Below, piece by piece: positions 1-7,760 of a stretch of DNA of 64,000 nt (position 1 is the stretch's first letter; each line of letters opens with the position of its first letter). The notes under the pieces were generated by a model, which saw only the letters and a list, made by a program, of their open reading frames with translations, was not told the DNA's origin and made no database searches. Source of the DNA: Streptomyces sp. cg36 (GTDB lineage: Bacteria; Actinomycetota; Actinomycetes; Streptomycetales; Streptomycetaceae); NCBI RefSeq assembly GCF_041080675.1, contig NZ_CP163520.1:3348001-3412000 (forward strand), in the 5' to 3' direction. The translations under genes were made by a program, and so were the position numbers.

Positions 1-1
1 A

Positions 2-322
2 CGCACCTTCTACTCGTCGGCCCCGCCGCCCGCCTCAGCCTTCGTCCAGGGGCAGGTGCCGCAGAGCATGACGCCGCCGTGTGGGTGCTCGCACGCCCCC
101 ACTCCCCAAGTCAGGCAGTACGGGCCGCCGCCCGCCGCTCTGATCGCGGCGGGGGTCGTCGGCACCGTGGCCGTCGGTGCGGTGCTGGTCGCGCTGCTGC
201 TGTCGATCGCCATCGTTGCCGCCGCGATCGCCACCACGGCGCTGTCCATCACCGTCGCCGCGGTGGTGTTGCGCTCGCTGGTCAACAACCAGGGGCCGCG
301 CGGTCGTTACCGACGCCGCTGA
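2..322 (+). CDS. Small membrane protein of AICE transfer/spread region (5' end cut by window)
   Basis: The frame is open to the left edge, so the true start may lie outside; the first in-window candidate is GTG at 56, giving 88 residues. The N-terminal part is Pro/Cys/His-rich (CGCSHAPTP). A long hydrophobic stretch of Ala/Val/Leu/Ile follows, covering about 40 residues (one or two membrane helices), and the protein ends in a basic RGRYRRR tail. Small proteins of this shape are common just upstream of tra genes in Streptomyces AICEs and are often annotated SpdA/SpdB-like, with a role in plasmid spread across the mycelium. That role is inferred from context only; no catalytic motif is seen. 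Confidence 0.6.
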   Translation, partial: RTFYSSAPPPASAFVQGQVPQSMTPPCGCSHAPTPQVRQYGPPPAALIAAGVVGTVAVGAVLVALLLSIAIVAAAIATTALSITVAAVVLRSLVNNQGPRGRYRRR

Positions 323-430
323 GCGTCCGCGTCCGCCCTCCCTTCCGCTCCCTGGCCGCCGGTCCGTGCCCGGCCTGGCTCGCGCTGCCCGTACGCGGGT
401 CGGCGGCCCTCCCTGGAGGTCTCTCCTCTC

Positions 431-730
431 ATGTCCACCCGGACCAAGCCCGCGGCCACAACCCGGCCCAGCATCGGCTCCCTCACCCGCGCCAACGGCC
501 AGCTGCGTCGCCAGCTCGCGGCCCTGCGCCACGACCACACCGAGCTCCTGGTGGCCGCTCGCGCCGCCGTGGTCGCGTTCTACGACGGCGAGGCCCTGCC
601 GCTCGCCGTCCTGATCGACACGCTCGACCAGTTGGACGCGCTCCCGGACTACACGCCGCAGCTCACCGACGACGGCCTGGCCGCCGTGGTCGCCGACGCG
701 GGGGCGCTCACAGGGAGGCGAGTCGCGTGA
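431..730 (+). CDS. Hypothetical AICE protein, 99 aa
   Basis: An ATG start follows an upstream GGAGGT (about 416-421). The 99-residue product is soluble. Its basic, Thr-rich N-terminus is followed by a helix-forming stretch (TRANGQLRRQLAALRHDH) and a C-terminal half rich in Leu/Asp. No family was recognised. The stop TGA (728-730) overlaps the GTG of the next small gene (727), a GTGA junction that implies translational coupling, which is the main support that both frames are real. Proteins of this size between spd and exonuclease genes recur in AICEs, but their role is unknown. Confidence 0.6.
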   Translation: MSTRTKPAATTRPSIGSLTRANGQLRRQLAALRHDHTELLVAARAAVVAFYDGEALPLAVLIDTLDQLDALPDYTPQLTDDGLAAVVADAGALTGRRVA

Positions 731-858
731 GCGCGACCCGTCCTCGCTGCCCGGTATGCCGCTGGCACCCGACGCACCGCAGCCAGCGCGCGGCCCGTCG
801 CGCCGCTCGTACCCACGCCTGCCGGCCCCTCCAGCTCCGGAAGGAATCCTCGCAATGA
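727..858 (+). CDS. 43-aa Cys/Arg-rich mini-protein, overlapping both neighbours
   Basis: GTG at 727 overlaps the stop of the upstream gene (GTGA), and its own TGA at 856-858 overlaps the ATG of the exonuclease-like gene at 855 (ATGA). The frame therefore fills exactly the gap between two coupled genes. The product begins with CPVCRWHPTH, a CxxC followed by two histidines, which resembles half of a zinc-binding knuckle. The remainder is strongly basic (RAARRAARTH), which would suit nucleic-acid binding. No family was recognised and function is unknown. The double overlap argues for a real gene, though very short GC-rich frames can arise by chance. Confidence 0.55.
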   Translation: MSATRPRCPVCRWHPTHRSQRAARRAARTHACRPLQLRKESSQ

Positions 859-1589
859 CATCCACGTACACGGGCTGGCCCGCCGGGCGGCTCGTCGCCT
901 TCAACGCCGAGACCACAGGCATCGATGTGGAGTGCGACCGCATCGTGTCCGCTGCGATCGTCACCGTCGGCGGGGGCCAGGGGCCGGAGGAGATCCGCAG
1001 CCTCCTGGATCCCGGCGTCGAGATCCCGGCCGCCGCCACCGAAATCCACGGCATCACCACTGAGCAGGTTCGCAGCCAGGGGCAGGCCGCACAGGAGGCG
1101 ATTGAGGAGATCACCGCCCGTCTCGCGGCCCACATGGCGAATGGCACGCCGCTGGTCGTGTTCAATGCCCGGTTCGGTCTGACCGTGCTGGACCGCGAGT
1201 GCCGTCGCTACGGCCTGGTACCCCTCGCGGATCGGCTGCCACGATCCGAACTCGTACCGGTCGTGGATCCGCTGGTGATCGACAAGGAGATGGCGCGCTA
1301 CCGGCGCGGCTCCCGCAAATTGCCCGACCTGTGCCGCCACTGGCACGTCTCTCATCAGGCAGGCCACGACGCCGTGGCCGACGCATTCGCGGCGGCCCGG
1401 CTGGCATGGCGCCTTGGGACGGTGTTCCCCCGGATCGGCCAGTTGGAGCCGCGCGGTCTGCACCTGCTGCAGATCGGTTGGGCTGAGCGGCAGGCCATCG
1501 GCCTCCAGGACTACCTGCGGCGCACCGATCCGAATGCCCGCGTGGACAGCGCCTGGCCCTGTATCCCTCCGGCTGCCGAGGGGGCGTGA
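855..1589 (+). CDS. DEDDh-type 3'-5' exonuclease homologue, catalytic acids partly lost
   Basis: The ATG at 855 overlaps the previous stop; the open frame upstream of it is ignored. The 244-residue product has the layout of the DnaQ/RNase T exonuclease family common in AICEs. The Exo I region reads FNAETTG where the family has F-D-x-E-T-T-G. Exo II reads FNARFG where N-x-x-F-D is expected. Exo III (HDAVADA) keeps the His and Asp. Two of the four metal-binding acids (first Asp to Asn, second Asp to Gly) are therefore missing, so the protein may bind nucleic acid without cutting. It ends by overlapping the next start (GTGA at 1586). Family assignment is secure; loss of activity is inferred. Confidence 0.85.
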   Translation: MTSTYTGWPAGRLVAFNAETTGIDVECDRIVSAAIVTVGGGQGPEEIRSLLDPGVEIPAAATEIHGITTEQVRSQGQAAQEAIEEITARLAAHMANGTPLVVFNARFGLTVLDRECRRYGLVPLADRLPRSELVPVVDPLVIDKEMARYRRGSRKLPDLCRHWHVSHQAGHDAVADAFAAARLAWRLGTVFPRIGQLEPRGLHLLQIGWAERQAIGLQDYLRRTDPNARVDSAWPCIPPAAEGA

Positions 1590-1804
1590 TGACCACTCCC
1601 CCGCCGCTTCCCGAGTCCGTGATCCTGCCGAACCTGCCGGTCATTCGTCGCCGTGCCTACCTCGCCGTGGCTGTTCGAGAACCGCGCCACCTCTCCGAGC
1701 GGTGGCATGTCTGGCACGCGCGCGGCAGGTACGTCGGCTACTGCACCGCCGTCGACCTGATCGATCTGACGATCGCGCAGGACGAGCGCGCAAACGGCCA
1801 GTAG
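1586..1804 (+). CDS. Hypothetical AICE protein, 71-72 aa
   Basis: Either GTG 1586 (overlapping the exonuclease stop) or ATG 1589 starts this short gene. The product has a proline-rich N-terminus. A conserved-looking core with several Trp/His/Arg residues (ERWHVWHARGRYVGYCTAVD) then precedes a helical acidic end. Proteins of this type often follow the exonuclease gene in Streptomyces integrative elements, but no function is known. Overlap with the upstream gene and matching codon bias are the support. Confidence 0.6.
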   Translation: MMTTPPPLPESVILPNLPVIRRRAYLAVAVREPRHLSERWHVWHARGRYVGYCTAVDLIDLTIAQDERANGQ

Positions 1805-1902
1805 CCGCCATCCGACCGTCCCGCCCCGCGCGTCGGCCTCTGAACCCGCGCCGGGCGGGACCCACTCCCGAAGCACATTCCGCCTATTGCAGGAGCTCCG
1901 CT

Positions 1903-2133
1903 GTGACCACCGCCCTGGCCGCCGCCGCGGCCAGCACCTCCGCCGTCGTCACCGTCCCTGTCGTGGCCGCTCTGGTCATCGCCGGGATCGTGATGTGCAC
2001 GTACATCGGACACCGTTGGTCGACGCTGATCGTCGGCGTACTGATCGGCCTCTTCCTCACCGGTCCCGTCGCCGAGACCACCAAGTCCGTCGTCTCCCAG
2101 ATCGCCGTCGCCCTCGCCCACATGGGCCGGTGA
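1903..2133 (+). CDS. Small hydrophobic membrane protein, 76 aa (SpdB-like)
   Basis: GTG 1903 is preceded by AGGAG at 1889-1893. After a short Ala/Ser/Thr-rich start, the 76-residue product has two hydrophobic segments (around residues 17-33 and 40-57) separated by a short loop containing THIS-type polar residues (CTYIGHRWS), and then an amphipathic end. It sits 3 bases before the DUF2637-like gene and two genes ahead of another membrane protein, so it probably belongs to the intramycelial spread module. This is inferred from position and membrane character, as no catalytic motif is present. Confidence 0.65.
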   Translation: MTTALAAAAASTSAVVTVPVVAALVIAGIVMCTYIGHRWSTLIVGVLIGLFLTGPVAETTKSVVSQIAVALAHMGR

Positions 2134-2136
2134 GCG

Positions 2137-3492
2137 ATGACCAACCGACGTACCGCCAAGCGCCGTCCGCCGGCGGGGACGGCCTCCGTGCCCCCGCGCA
2201 CGTCGGATGCCGCTGATCGGCAGGCCGAAGACCTGATCGCTGCGGCACGGACAGAAGCCGCGGCGCTCACCGCCGATGCCGAGCAGGTCCTCGCGGATGC
2301 CGACCGCCAGGCCGCCGCGCTGCGCAAGCAGGCGGAAGCCGATCTCGCCGAAGCCCACAGCGCGCTGGCCGACGTGGAAGAGCGCAGGGCCCTGGCCGTA
2401 CGCGACCTGGAGCAGAGCCGTCGGCGCGCGGGCGTGGTCCGTGATGAAACCGAGGAATTCCTCACCCAGCACCGGGCCCTGGCCGACCGCGTGCACCGCG
2501 ATGCCATCGAGGCCGCAGCGCGTACCCGAACGGCCGCCGCCCATGACGCCCGTACGGTCGGGGAGCGAGCCGCAGCCGACGCGACGCAGATGCGGCGATC
2601 AGCCGAGGCCTGCGTCAGCGAGGCGCGGCAGCTGCGGGACCAGGCCGCGCAGGAGTCCGCGCGCATCGTGGCCGCGGCCCACCGCCAGGCCAAGCTCATC
2701 CGGTACGACGCCGACGCCGTACGCCACCAGGCCGAAGCAGAGTTCGAGCGCGCCCGCGCCGCCCACGAGGCGGTACGAGGACGGCTGCGGATGCGGTGGG
2801 CCTCGTGGCTGTGGGGCAAGGCTCCATGGGCGGCTCTGTGCGCGGCGGTGGGTCTGACCGCATCCGGCGAGTACGAGCTGGCCCACCTGGTGGGCTGGCC
2901 CGGCGCCGTGGCCGCACTGCTACCGGTCACGATCGACGTATGGGCGGTCACCGCGTTCCACCGGGGGCGGGACGTACGGGCCGCGCTCGCCATGATGATC
3001 GGGACGAACGCGGTCTACCACCTTGCCGAGCGCGGCCTGTTCGGTGTCGACGGCGCCGGGCGACCGGCCTGGTGGCTGATCATCCTGACGGCGTCCATCG
3101 CTCCGGTCGTCGTCTGGCGCGTCCACGAGTTGATCGGCGACGAGTCCGCCGACGCCTTGGCCGCCGCCCTACCGGTAGCCCCTTCGGGCGCTGCCAGCCA
3201 GAGCCCTACCGTTCCGCCGCCGGTAGCCCCTTCCGGTAGGCCCACTCCGCCGAAAAGCCGAGCCCCTACCCGGCCGAGTCGCCGGGGATCCGGCCCGCGT
3301 GCCGCGAAGCCGTCGGCCAAGGCATCGGACGCCGAGCTGATCGAATCCGCCCTCACACGGCTGGCGGGCGGCCAGGAGCCGTCGGCCACGTGGTTGATGA
3401 GCGCCCACGGCATCGGCGCCACCCGCGCGGCCCGCATCCGGGACGCGGCCAAGGTGCACACCCTCAACTCCCAGGAAGGAAACGTCTCGTGA
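2137..3492 (+). CDS. DUF2637-like spread/transfer membrane protein with N-terminal coiled coil
   Basis: The 451-residue product has three parts. Residues about 25-215 form a long Ala/Glu/Arg-rich heptad-like region predicted to be a coiled coil. Residues about 225-330 hold several hydrophobic helices with the character of DUF2637 proteins of Streptomyces plasmids (PVTIDVWAVTAFHRGRD, NAVYHLAERG). A Pro/Ser-rich linker then leads to a small C-terminal helical domain (about 400-445), possibly a winged helix. The linker DNA contains repeated CCGGTAGCCCCTTC-type words. The gene is coupled to the next one (GTGA at 3489). DUF2637 proteins are associated with plasmid transfer or spread; the exact role is unknown. 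Confidence 0.75.
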   Translation: MTNRRTAKRRPPAGTASVPPRTSDAADRQAEDLIAAARTEAAALTADAEQVLADADRQAAALRKQAEADLAEAHSALADVEERRALAVRDLEQSRRRAGVVRDETEEFLTQHRALADRVHRDAIEAAARTRTAAAHDARTVGERAAADATQMRRSAEACVSEARQLRDQAAQESARIVAAAHRQAKLIRYDADAVRHQAEAEFERARAAHEAVRGRLRMRWASWLWGKAPWAALCAAVGLTASGEYELAHLVGWPGAVAALLPVTIDVWAVTAFHRGRDVRAALAMMIGTNAVYHLAERGLFGVDGAGRPAWWLIILTASIAPVVVWRVHELIGDESADALAAALPVAPSGAASQSPTVPPPVAPSGRPTPPKSRAPTRPSRRGSGPRAAKPSAKASDAELIESALTRLAGGQEPSATWLMSAHGIGATRAARIRDAAKVHTLNSQEGNVS

Positions 3493-4028
3493 CCAACCGC
3501 ACCCGCACCCGTACGGCCAAGGTGCCGCCCGGTACCACCGCCTTACGCATCCCCCGCCAGCGTCGCCGTGGCTTCGGCCGCCGGTCCACGCAGCCGATCG
3601 TGCTGGTCGTCCCCGAGCAGCCCACCCTCGCCTCGCGTGCGGCCTGGGCCGTCGGGGGCTGGCTGTGGGACAGCCGCCGCACCTGGGCGCCCATCGGGCT
3701 CGCCGTACTCGCCCTTCCCGCGACCGCCATCGCCCACGCCGTCTTCTGGTGGGCCGGGCTGGTCCTGGCCCCGCTCACCGCCGCCCCGCTGGTGTGGCTG
3801 GCCTGGACCTCGCGCCGTCGGCCCGCCGCCGACCGCACCGTACGCAGGTGGCGCCGCGGCCTGGCCTCACTCGCCACCGCGGCGACCGCATGGGCAGCAC
3901 TGGCCATCGTGTTCGGCCCGCTGTCCGGCCCGCTCGGACTGCTGTGGGTGCTCAGCACCACCACCGCCCAGGTCCTGTGGCTGCGCTCCCTCCGTGCGTC
4001 CGTCGACCCGATTGAGGAGATCCGCTGA
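3489..4028 (+). CDS. AICE membrane protein, 179 aa
   Basis: GTG 3489 overlaps the preceding stop. The N-terminus is basic (TNRTRTRTAK, RQRRRGFGRR) and is followed by about three to four hydrophobic segments between residues 55 and 165, separated by an Arg-rich loop (SRRRPAADRTVRRWRRG). This suggests an integral membrane partner of the transfer ATPase. Codon 19 is TTA (3543-3545), a codon that in Streptomyces depends on the developmentally regulated bldA tRNA. Its TGA (4026-4028) overlaps the ATG of the next gene. The function is assigned only as part of the transfer/spread module. Confidence 0.7.
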   Translation: MTNRTRTRTAKVPPGTTALRIPRQRRRGFGRRSTQPIVLVVPEQPTLASRAAWAVGGWLWDSRRTWAPIGLAVLALPATAIAHAVFWWAGLVLAPLTAAPLVWLAWTSRRRPAADRTVRRWRRGLASLATAATAWAALAIVFGPLSGPLGLLWVLSTTTAQVLWLRSLRASVDPIEEIR

Positions 4029-4630
4029 TGGCCTTCTTCACCCCCGGCCCCGACTTCGGCCAAGCCAAGGGCGCCCGCCAACGGCCGCAGGGACAGAGCC
4101 GCAACGGGTCCAGCGCCAACGGCAACGGCCGCTCACGCACCACGAACTGGACGACCAACCGGACCCGATCACGCGAGTACCACTTCCATGTCAACGAGTC
4201 CGGCGCCAACAAGCGCACCAACGCCGGGCCCGGCGGCGGATTCTTCTCGCGCGGCGCCGGCGGCGGGGAGAAGTCCGGGCACAGCCCGCTCGCCGACCCG
4301 GAGTTCTTCAACAGCTCCGACGTACGCAACTACTGCGACCAGGCCCGCTTCGTCTTCCTCCAGCTGTCCTTCGAGCTCGCTGGCGCCGCCGAGGTCCTCA
4401 ACGGCGCGCTCAAGGAGATTCCCGATCCCGAGGGCCGCGCGTTCGGCTCCCGCGCGCGGGCTCGCCGCGTCACGCGCCGCCTGAAGAAGGTCGCGGACGA
4501 CGCCCGCGACGCGGCCAAGAACGCCGCCGCCACGTACGCCGCGTTCCAGCGCGAGTTCGAACCGGAGCTCGCGAACTACCGCGCCCGCCAGGCCCGCCAG
4601 CCACGGCGCCGCTTCGACTTCAACCAGTAG
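4028..4630 (+). CDS. AICE transfer-region protein upstream of traB, 200 aa
   Basis: ATG 4028 overlaps the previous stop. The N-terminal 90 residues are Gly/Asn/Arg-rich and probably disordered. Residues about 95-190 are helical with many charged residues (RARARRVTRRLKKVADDARD). No membrane segment is seen. It lies 50 bases upstream of the FtsK-type transfer gene in the usual position of the small TraA-like or plasmid transfer protein of AICEs. A role beside TraB in transfer is likely but cannot be read from motifs. Confidence 0.65.
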   Translation: MAFFTPGPDFGQAKGARQRPQGQSRNGSSANGNGRSRTTNWTTNRTRSREYHFHVNESGANKRTNAGPGGGFFSRGAGGGEKSGHSPLADPEFFNSSDVRNYCDQARFVFLQLSFELAGAAEVLNGALKEIPDPEGRAFGSRARARRVTRRLKKVADDARDAAKNAAATYAAFQREFEPELANYRARQARQPRRRFDFNQ

Positions 4631-4680
4631 CCGCCAAGCGCACCAGGTCCACCCGGCCCACCAGGTAAGGAGTCCAGGCC

Positions 4681-6750
4681 GTGTACGAGATCCTGCCGGA
4701 GCAGGTCTACGAGGAGCAGCTGCGGGCCGCGACCGGCGGCGGGGGCGTCATCGAGTACCTGCTGCACCGCGCCAAGCCGCACCTGCCCCCGTGGCTGGCC
4801 GGGATCGGTACCGGCCTGGTCTCTCTCCCCGCCCATCTGTTCTGGGCCGACAACGCCGCCGCGACCGCCGGGCTCACCCTCGCGTCCGTCGCGCTGACGT
4901 CGGCGACCTGGTGGGCGGGCAAGGCGACCACCCAGCAGCGCCGTCTGCACTCCGCGATCACGGTGGCCGCGTCGTCCGGCTGGTTCACCGCGGCCGCCAT
5001 CGCGGGCCCCACGGTCGGCCCGCTGCCCGGCCTGTACTTCATCGGCGCCCCTACGCTCGCCCTGACCTGGAACATCCGCCAGATCATGCGCCGTAACCCC
5101 GACCAGACCGGAAGCGGCTCGGACGGCGGACTCCTCGAAAAGGTCGGCCTCGCCAAGACCCAGGTCACTGCTTCGACGGTCGCGCCGAACAAGGCGACTT
5201 TCGATCTTCAACTGCCTCGCGGCGAACTCACCCACGACGACGTCTCCAAGGCCCTGCCCAAACTCGCGTCCGCGCTCGATGTCCCGCCCAACGCGGTACG
5301 GGTCGTGAACGACCCCGACTCCGCCTCCCGGGTCCAGCTCACCGTCGTACCTCGCGATCTGCTGAAGAACACGGTCCCCTGCCCGGGGCCGTCGCATCCC
5401 GGCGGCTCGATCGCAGACCCGGTGCACGTGGCGATCTACGAGGACGGCACCGAAGCCGTCCTCTTCTTCCCTGGCGACCCGGCCGCATCCCGCAACGCGA
5501 TGATGTTGCTCGTCATGGGAATGACCGGCTCGGGCAAGTCCGAGGGCGGCGTCACCGCGCTCGGGGAGATCCTGACCCGCCGCGACGTGATCGTGTGGGC
5601 CTCCGACCCCTCCAAGTCCGAGCAGACCTTGGGCCCGCTCCTGCCCGCGATCGACTGGGCCGCCCTGGACGTGAAGTCGACCAAGGCCATGATCGCCGCG
5701 CTCCAGGCGGTCATCCCGGCCCGCACGGCGTGGCTGGCCAAGTACGGCTACAAGCAGTGGGAGCCCGCCTGCGCCGACGTCCAGGCCGACGGCTCCCCGG
5801 GCATGCCGTACCTGATCGCCTGGTTCGAGGAAGCCGCGAAGACGATCCGCGAGACCGACGACGACGTCTTCACCGGCATAAGCCAGGAAGCCCGCTCGGC
5901 AGGCATCTCCCTGGTGGTCTCCATGCAGCGCGCTTCCGGCAACCAGGTCTCCACCGACACCCGCGCCTCCTTCGGCTCCACCTGGTGCTTCGGCGTACGC
6001 AACGACCGCGACGCCACCTTCGCCCTAGACGACGACGTCCTGGACGTGGGCGCCGCACCACACATCTGGAAGGACAAGAAGCCGGGCTACTCCTACCTGG
6101 TCGCCAACGGCATCCCCGACACCCTGTGGGCCACTCCCGCCCGCAGCTACCTCACCGCCCGCGAGTACCTCGACTGGGTCGTCCTCGCCTTCGCATCCAC
6201 ACGCGCCACCGCCGATCCGGTCAGCGAAGCCGCCGCGGCCAAGGCCGTCGGCCGCCAATACACCCGCCGCACCCGCCACCCCCTGCCCGGCACCACACAG
6301 CCCGAGGAGGACACCACCATGCCCAACACCACGTACGACCAGAGCCTGGACGACGACTACGACGCGGACGATGCCTTCGCCGGTGAGCCGACCTCGTACG
6401 ACGCAGAGGACGACGACGCGTACGACGAGGACCTGGACGACATCGACCCCGAGCAGCCGCTCCCCGAACCGACCACGGTCGTCCAGTTCGCCGAACGTCC
6501 GCCCGCCCAGCCGAAGATCCAGCTCTCCCCCGCACAGGCCCGACGGGCGATGGAAGAGCTCCTGGACGAGTTCGAGGCGGAGGGCCGCACGGTCGTCCGG
6601 CCGGCCGACTTCATGGCGCACTGCGACCGCCACGGTCGTTCCCGTTCCTGGGTCTCCGGACAGGTCGCGGTCTTCGTCATGGCCGGTCGCCTGGCTGAGA
6701 CCGGCGAGACCGGCGAGTACCGCATCGTGCGCGACGACGAAGCGGCCTGA
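4681..6750 (+). CDS. traB: FtsK/SpoIIIE-type conjugal DNA translocase TraB
   Basis: GTG 4681 is preceded by AAGGAG (4668-4673). The product has 689 residues. Hydrophobic segments around residues 38-75 and 95-130 anchor it in the membrane. The motor domain has a clear Walker A, GMTGSGKS, at residues 280-287, and a Walker B-like strand LIAWFEE near 378-384. A strongly acidic linker (about 545-600) leads to a C-terminal winged-helix-like domain (about 615-685), matching the gamma domain that in FtsK and TraB reads short DNA repeats. TraB proteins move double-stranded plasmid DNA between mycelial tips, recognising the clt locus. The repeat cluster directly behind the gene fits that role. Confidence 0.93.
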   Translation: MYEILPEQVYEEQLRAATGGGGVIEYLLHRAKPHLPPWLAGIGTGLVSLPAHLFWADNAAATAGLTLASVALTSATWWAGKATTQQRRLHSAITVAASSGWFTAAAIAGPTVGPLPGLYFIGAPTLALTWNIRQIMRRNPDQTGSGSDGGLLEKVGLAKTQVTASTVAPNKATFDLQLPRGELTHDDVSKALPKLASALDVPPNAVRVVNDPDSASRVQLTVVPRDLLKNTVPCPGPSHPGGSIADPVHVAIYEDGTEAVLFFPGDPAASRNAMMLLVMGMTGSGKSEGGVTALGEILTRRDVIVWASDPSKSEQTLGPLLPAIDWAALDVKSTKAMIAALQAVIPARTAWLAKYGYKQWEPACADVQADGSPGMPYLIAWFEEAAKTIRETDDDVFTGISQEARSAGISLVVSMQRASGNQVSTDTRASFGSTWCFGVRNDRDATFALDDDVLDVGAAPHIWKDKKPGYSYLVANGIPDTLWATPARSYLTAREYLDWVVLAFASTRATADPVSEAAAAKAVGRQYTRRTRHPLPGTTQPEEDTTMPNTTYDQSLDDDYDADDAFAGEPTSYDAEDDDAYDEDLDDIDPEQPLPEPTTVVQFAERPPAQPKIQLSPAQARRAMEELLDEFEAEGRTVVRPADFMAHCDRHGRSRSWVSGQVAVFVMAGRLAETGETGEYRIVRDDEAA

Positions 6751-6862
6751 CGCGTCGGACGCGTCTGACACCCGCAGCGCCGCCCGTCCCGAACGCACAG
6801 GTCATACGCACGCGCGAGCCCCGTCAGACGCGTCCGACACCACCGCCTGACGCGTCTGACAC
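6749..6862 (+). repeat. Candidate clt locus: four GACGCGTC repeats
   Basis: The non-coding gap after traB holds four exact copies of the palindromic octamer GACGCGTC at 6749-6756, 6758-6765, 6827-6834 and 6849-6856. Three are followed by YGACAC, giving an oriented word GACGCGTCYGACAC. The first copy includes the traB stop codon. TraB-type translocases of Streptomyces plasmids bind clusters of 8-bp repeats (TRS) within clt, usually beside traB. Position and repetition fit; binding is inferred. Confidence 0.6.
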
Positions 6863-6893
6863 GCCCCGCCGCCCGTCCAGGAAGAAGGCAAGC

Positions 6894-7760
6894 ATGGCCC
6901 GCCCCGACCTCCCCGCCCCTGTCGAGCGGGCGTTGGCCGCGGCCGCGCACGGCCTGGCGGTCATCCCACTGAGCCGCACCAAGTTGCCTGCGGTGCGCTC
7001 CCCGCACCGGGCGGAGCGGCGCCCCGTGCGGTGCCGCGGTGAGTGCGGGCAGATCGGCCACGGAGTCCACGACGCGACGACCGATCCCGATGCGGTCCGG
7101 GCGCTGTTCGCCGCGGCCCCATGGGCCACCGGGTACGGCATCGCCTGCGGCGGGCCCCCGCACCACCTCATCGGCGTGGACCTGGACGTGAAGAACGGCG
7201 TGGACGGCATCGCCAACTTCCGGCGCCTGGCGCACGACGGCGGCTTCGCCATTCCCGAGACGGTCGACGTGACGACGCCGAGCGGCGGCCGCCACCTGTG
7301 GCTGCGCGGCCCCGCCGACCACACCGTGCCGAACTCCGTCGGGCGCCTGGCACCCGGCATCGACGTACGCGGCTCGGGCGGCTACCTCGTCGGACCAGGC
7401 TCCACCACCTTGCGAGGGCAGTACGTGCTCACCCCCGGCACCGAACGGCACTCGATCGCCACAGCCCCGGGCCAACTGCTGCTCCTGATCACCCCGACGA
7501 CACCCGCGCCCGCGTCGTACCCCGCCACGCCCGTCTCCGGCCGTCAGGCCGTCGCCTTGGTGCAGTTCGTTCTGAATGCTCCCGAAGGACAGCGAAACGA
7601 CCGGCTCTACTGGGCGGCCTGCCGAGCGCATGAGAGCCACCACGGAACGCAGCTGACGCAGGCCCTTGCCGAGGCGGCTGTACACACCGGCCTGCCCGAG
7701 AGCGAAGCCCGCGCCACCATCGCCTCCGCAGCTCGTGCCGCCGCGCGAGGCGCCCGGTGA
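6894..7760 (+). CDS. Bifunctional DNA primase/polymerase (prim-pol), AICE replication protein
   Basis: The 288-residue product matches the N-terminal prim-pol family of archaeo-eukaryotic primase type. Residues about 97-102 carry the metal-binding hDhDh motif (GVDLDV). PSGGRHLW (about 124-131) is the sGGxH nucleotide-binding motif, followed by PGIDVRGSGGYLVGPGS. The C-terminal 70 residues form a small helical domain typical of this family. An AGGAAG ribosome site lies just upstream. The stop TGA overlaps the GTG of the helicase gene at 7757, so the two replication proteins are coupled. Prim-pol plus helicase replaces RepSA as the replication initiator in several AICE families and supports autonomous replication after excision. 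Confidence 0.88.
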   Translation: MARPDLPAPVERALAAAAHGLAVIPLSRTKLPAVRSPHRAERRPVRCRGECGQIGHGVHDATTDPDAVRALFAAAPWATGYGIACGGPPHHLIGVDLDVKNGVDGIANFRRLAHDGGFAIPETVDVTTPSGGRHLWLRGPADHTVPNSVGRLAPGIDVRGSGGYLVGPGSTTLRGQYVLTPGTERHSIATAPGQLLLLITPTTPAPASYPATPVSGRQAVALVQFVLNAPEGQRNDRLYWAACRAHESHHGTQLTQALAEAAVHTGLPESEARATIASAARAAARGAR

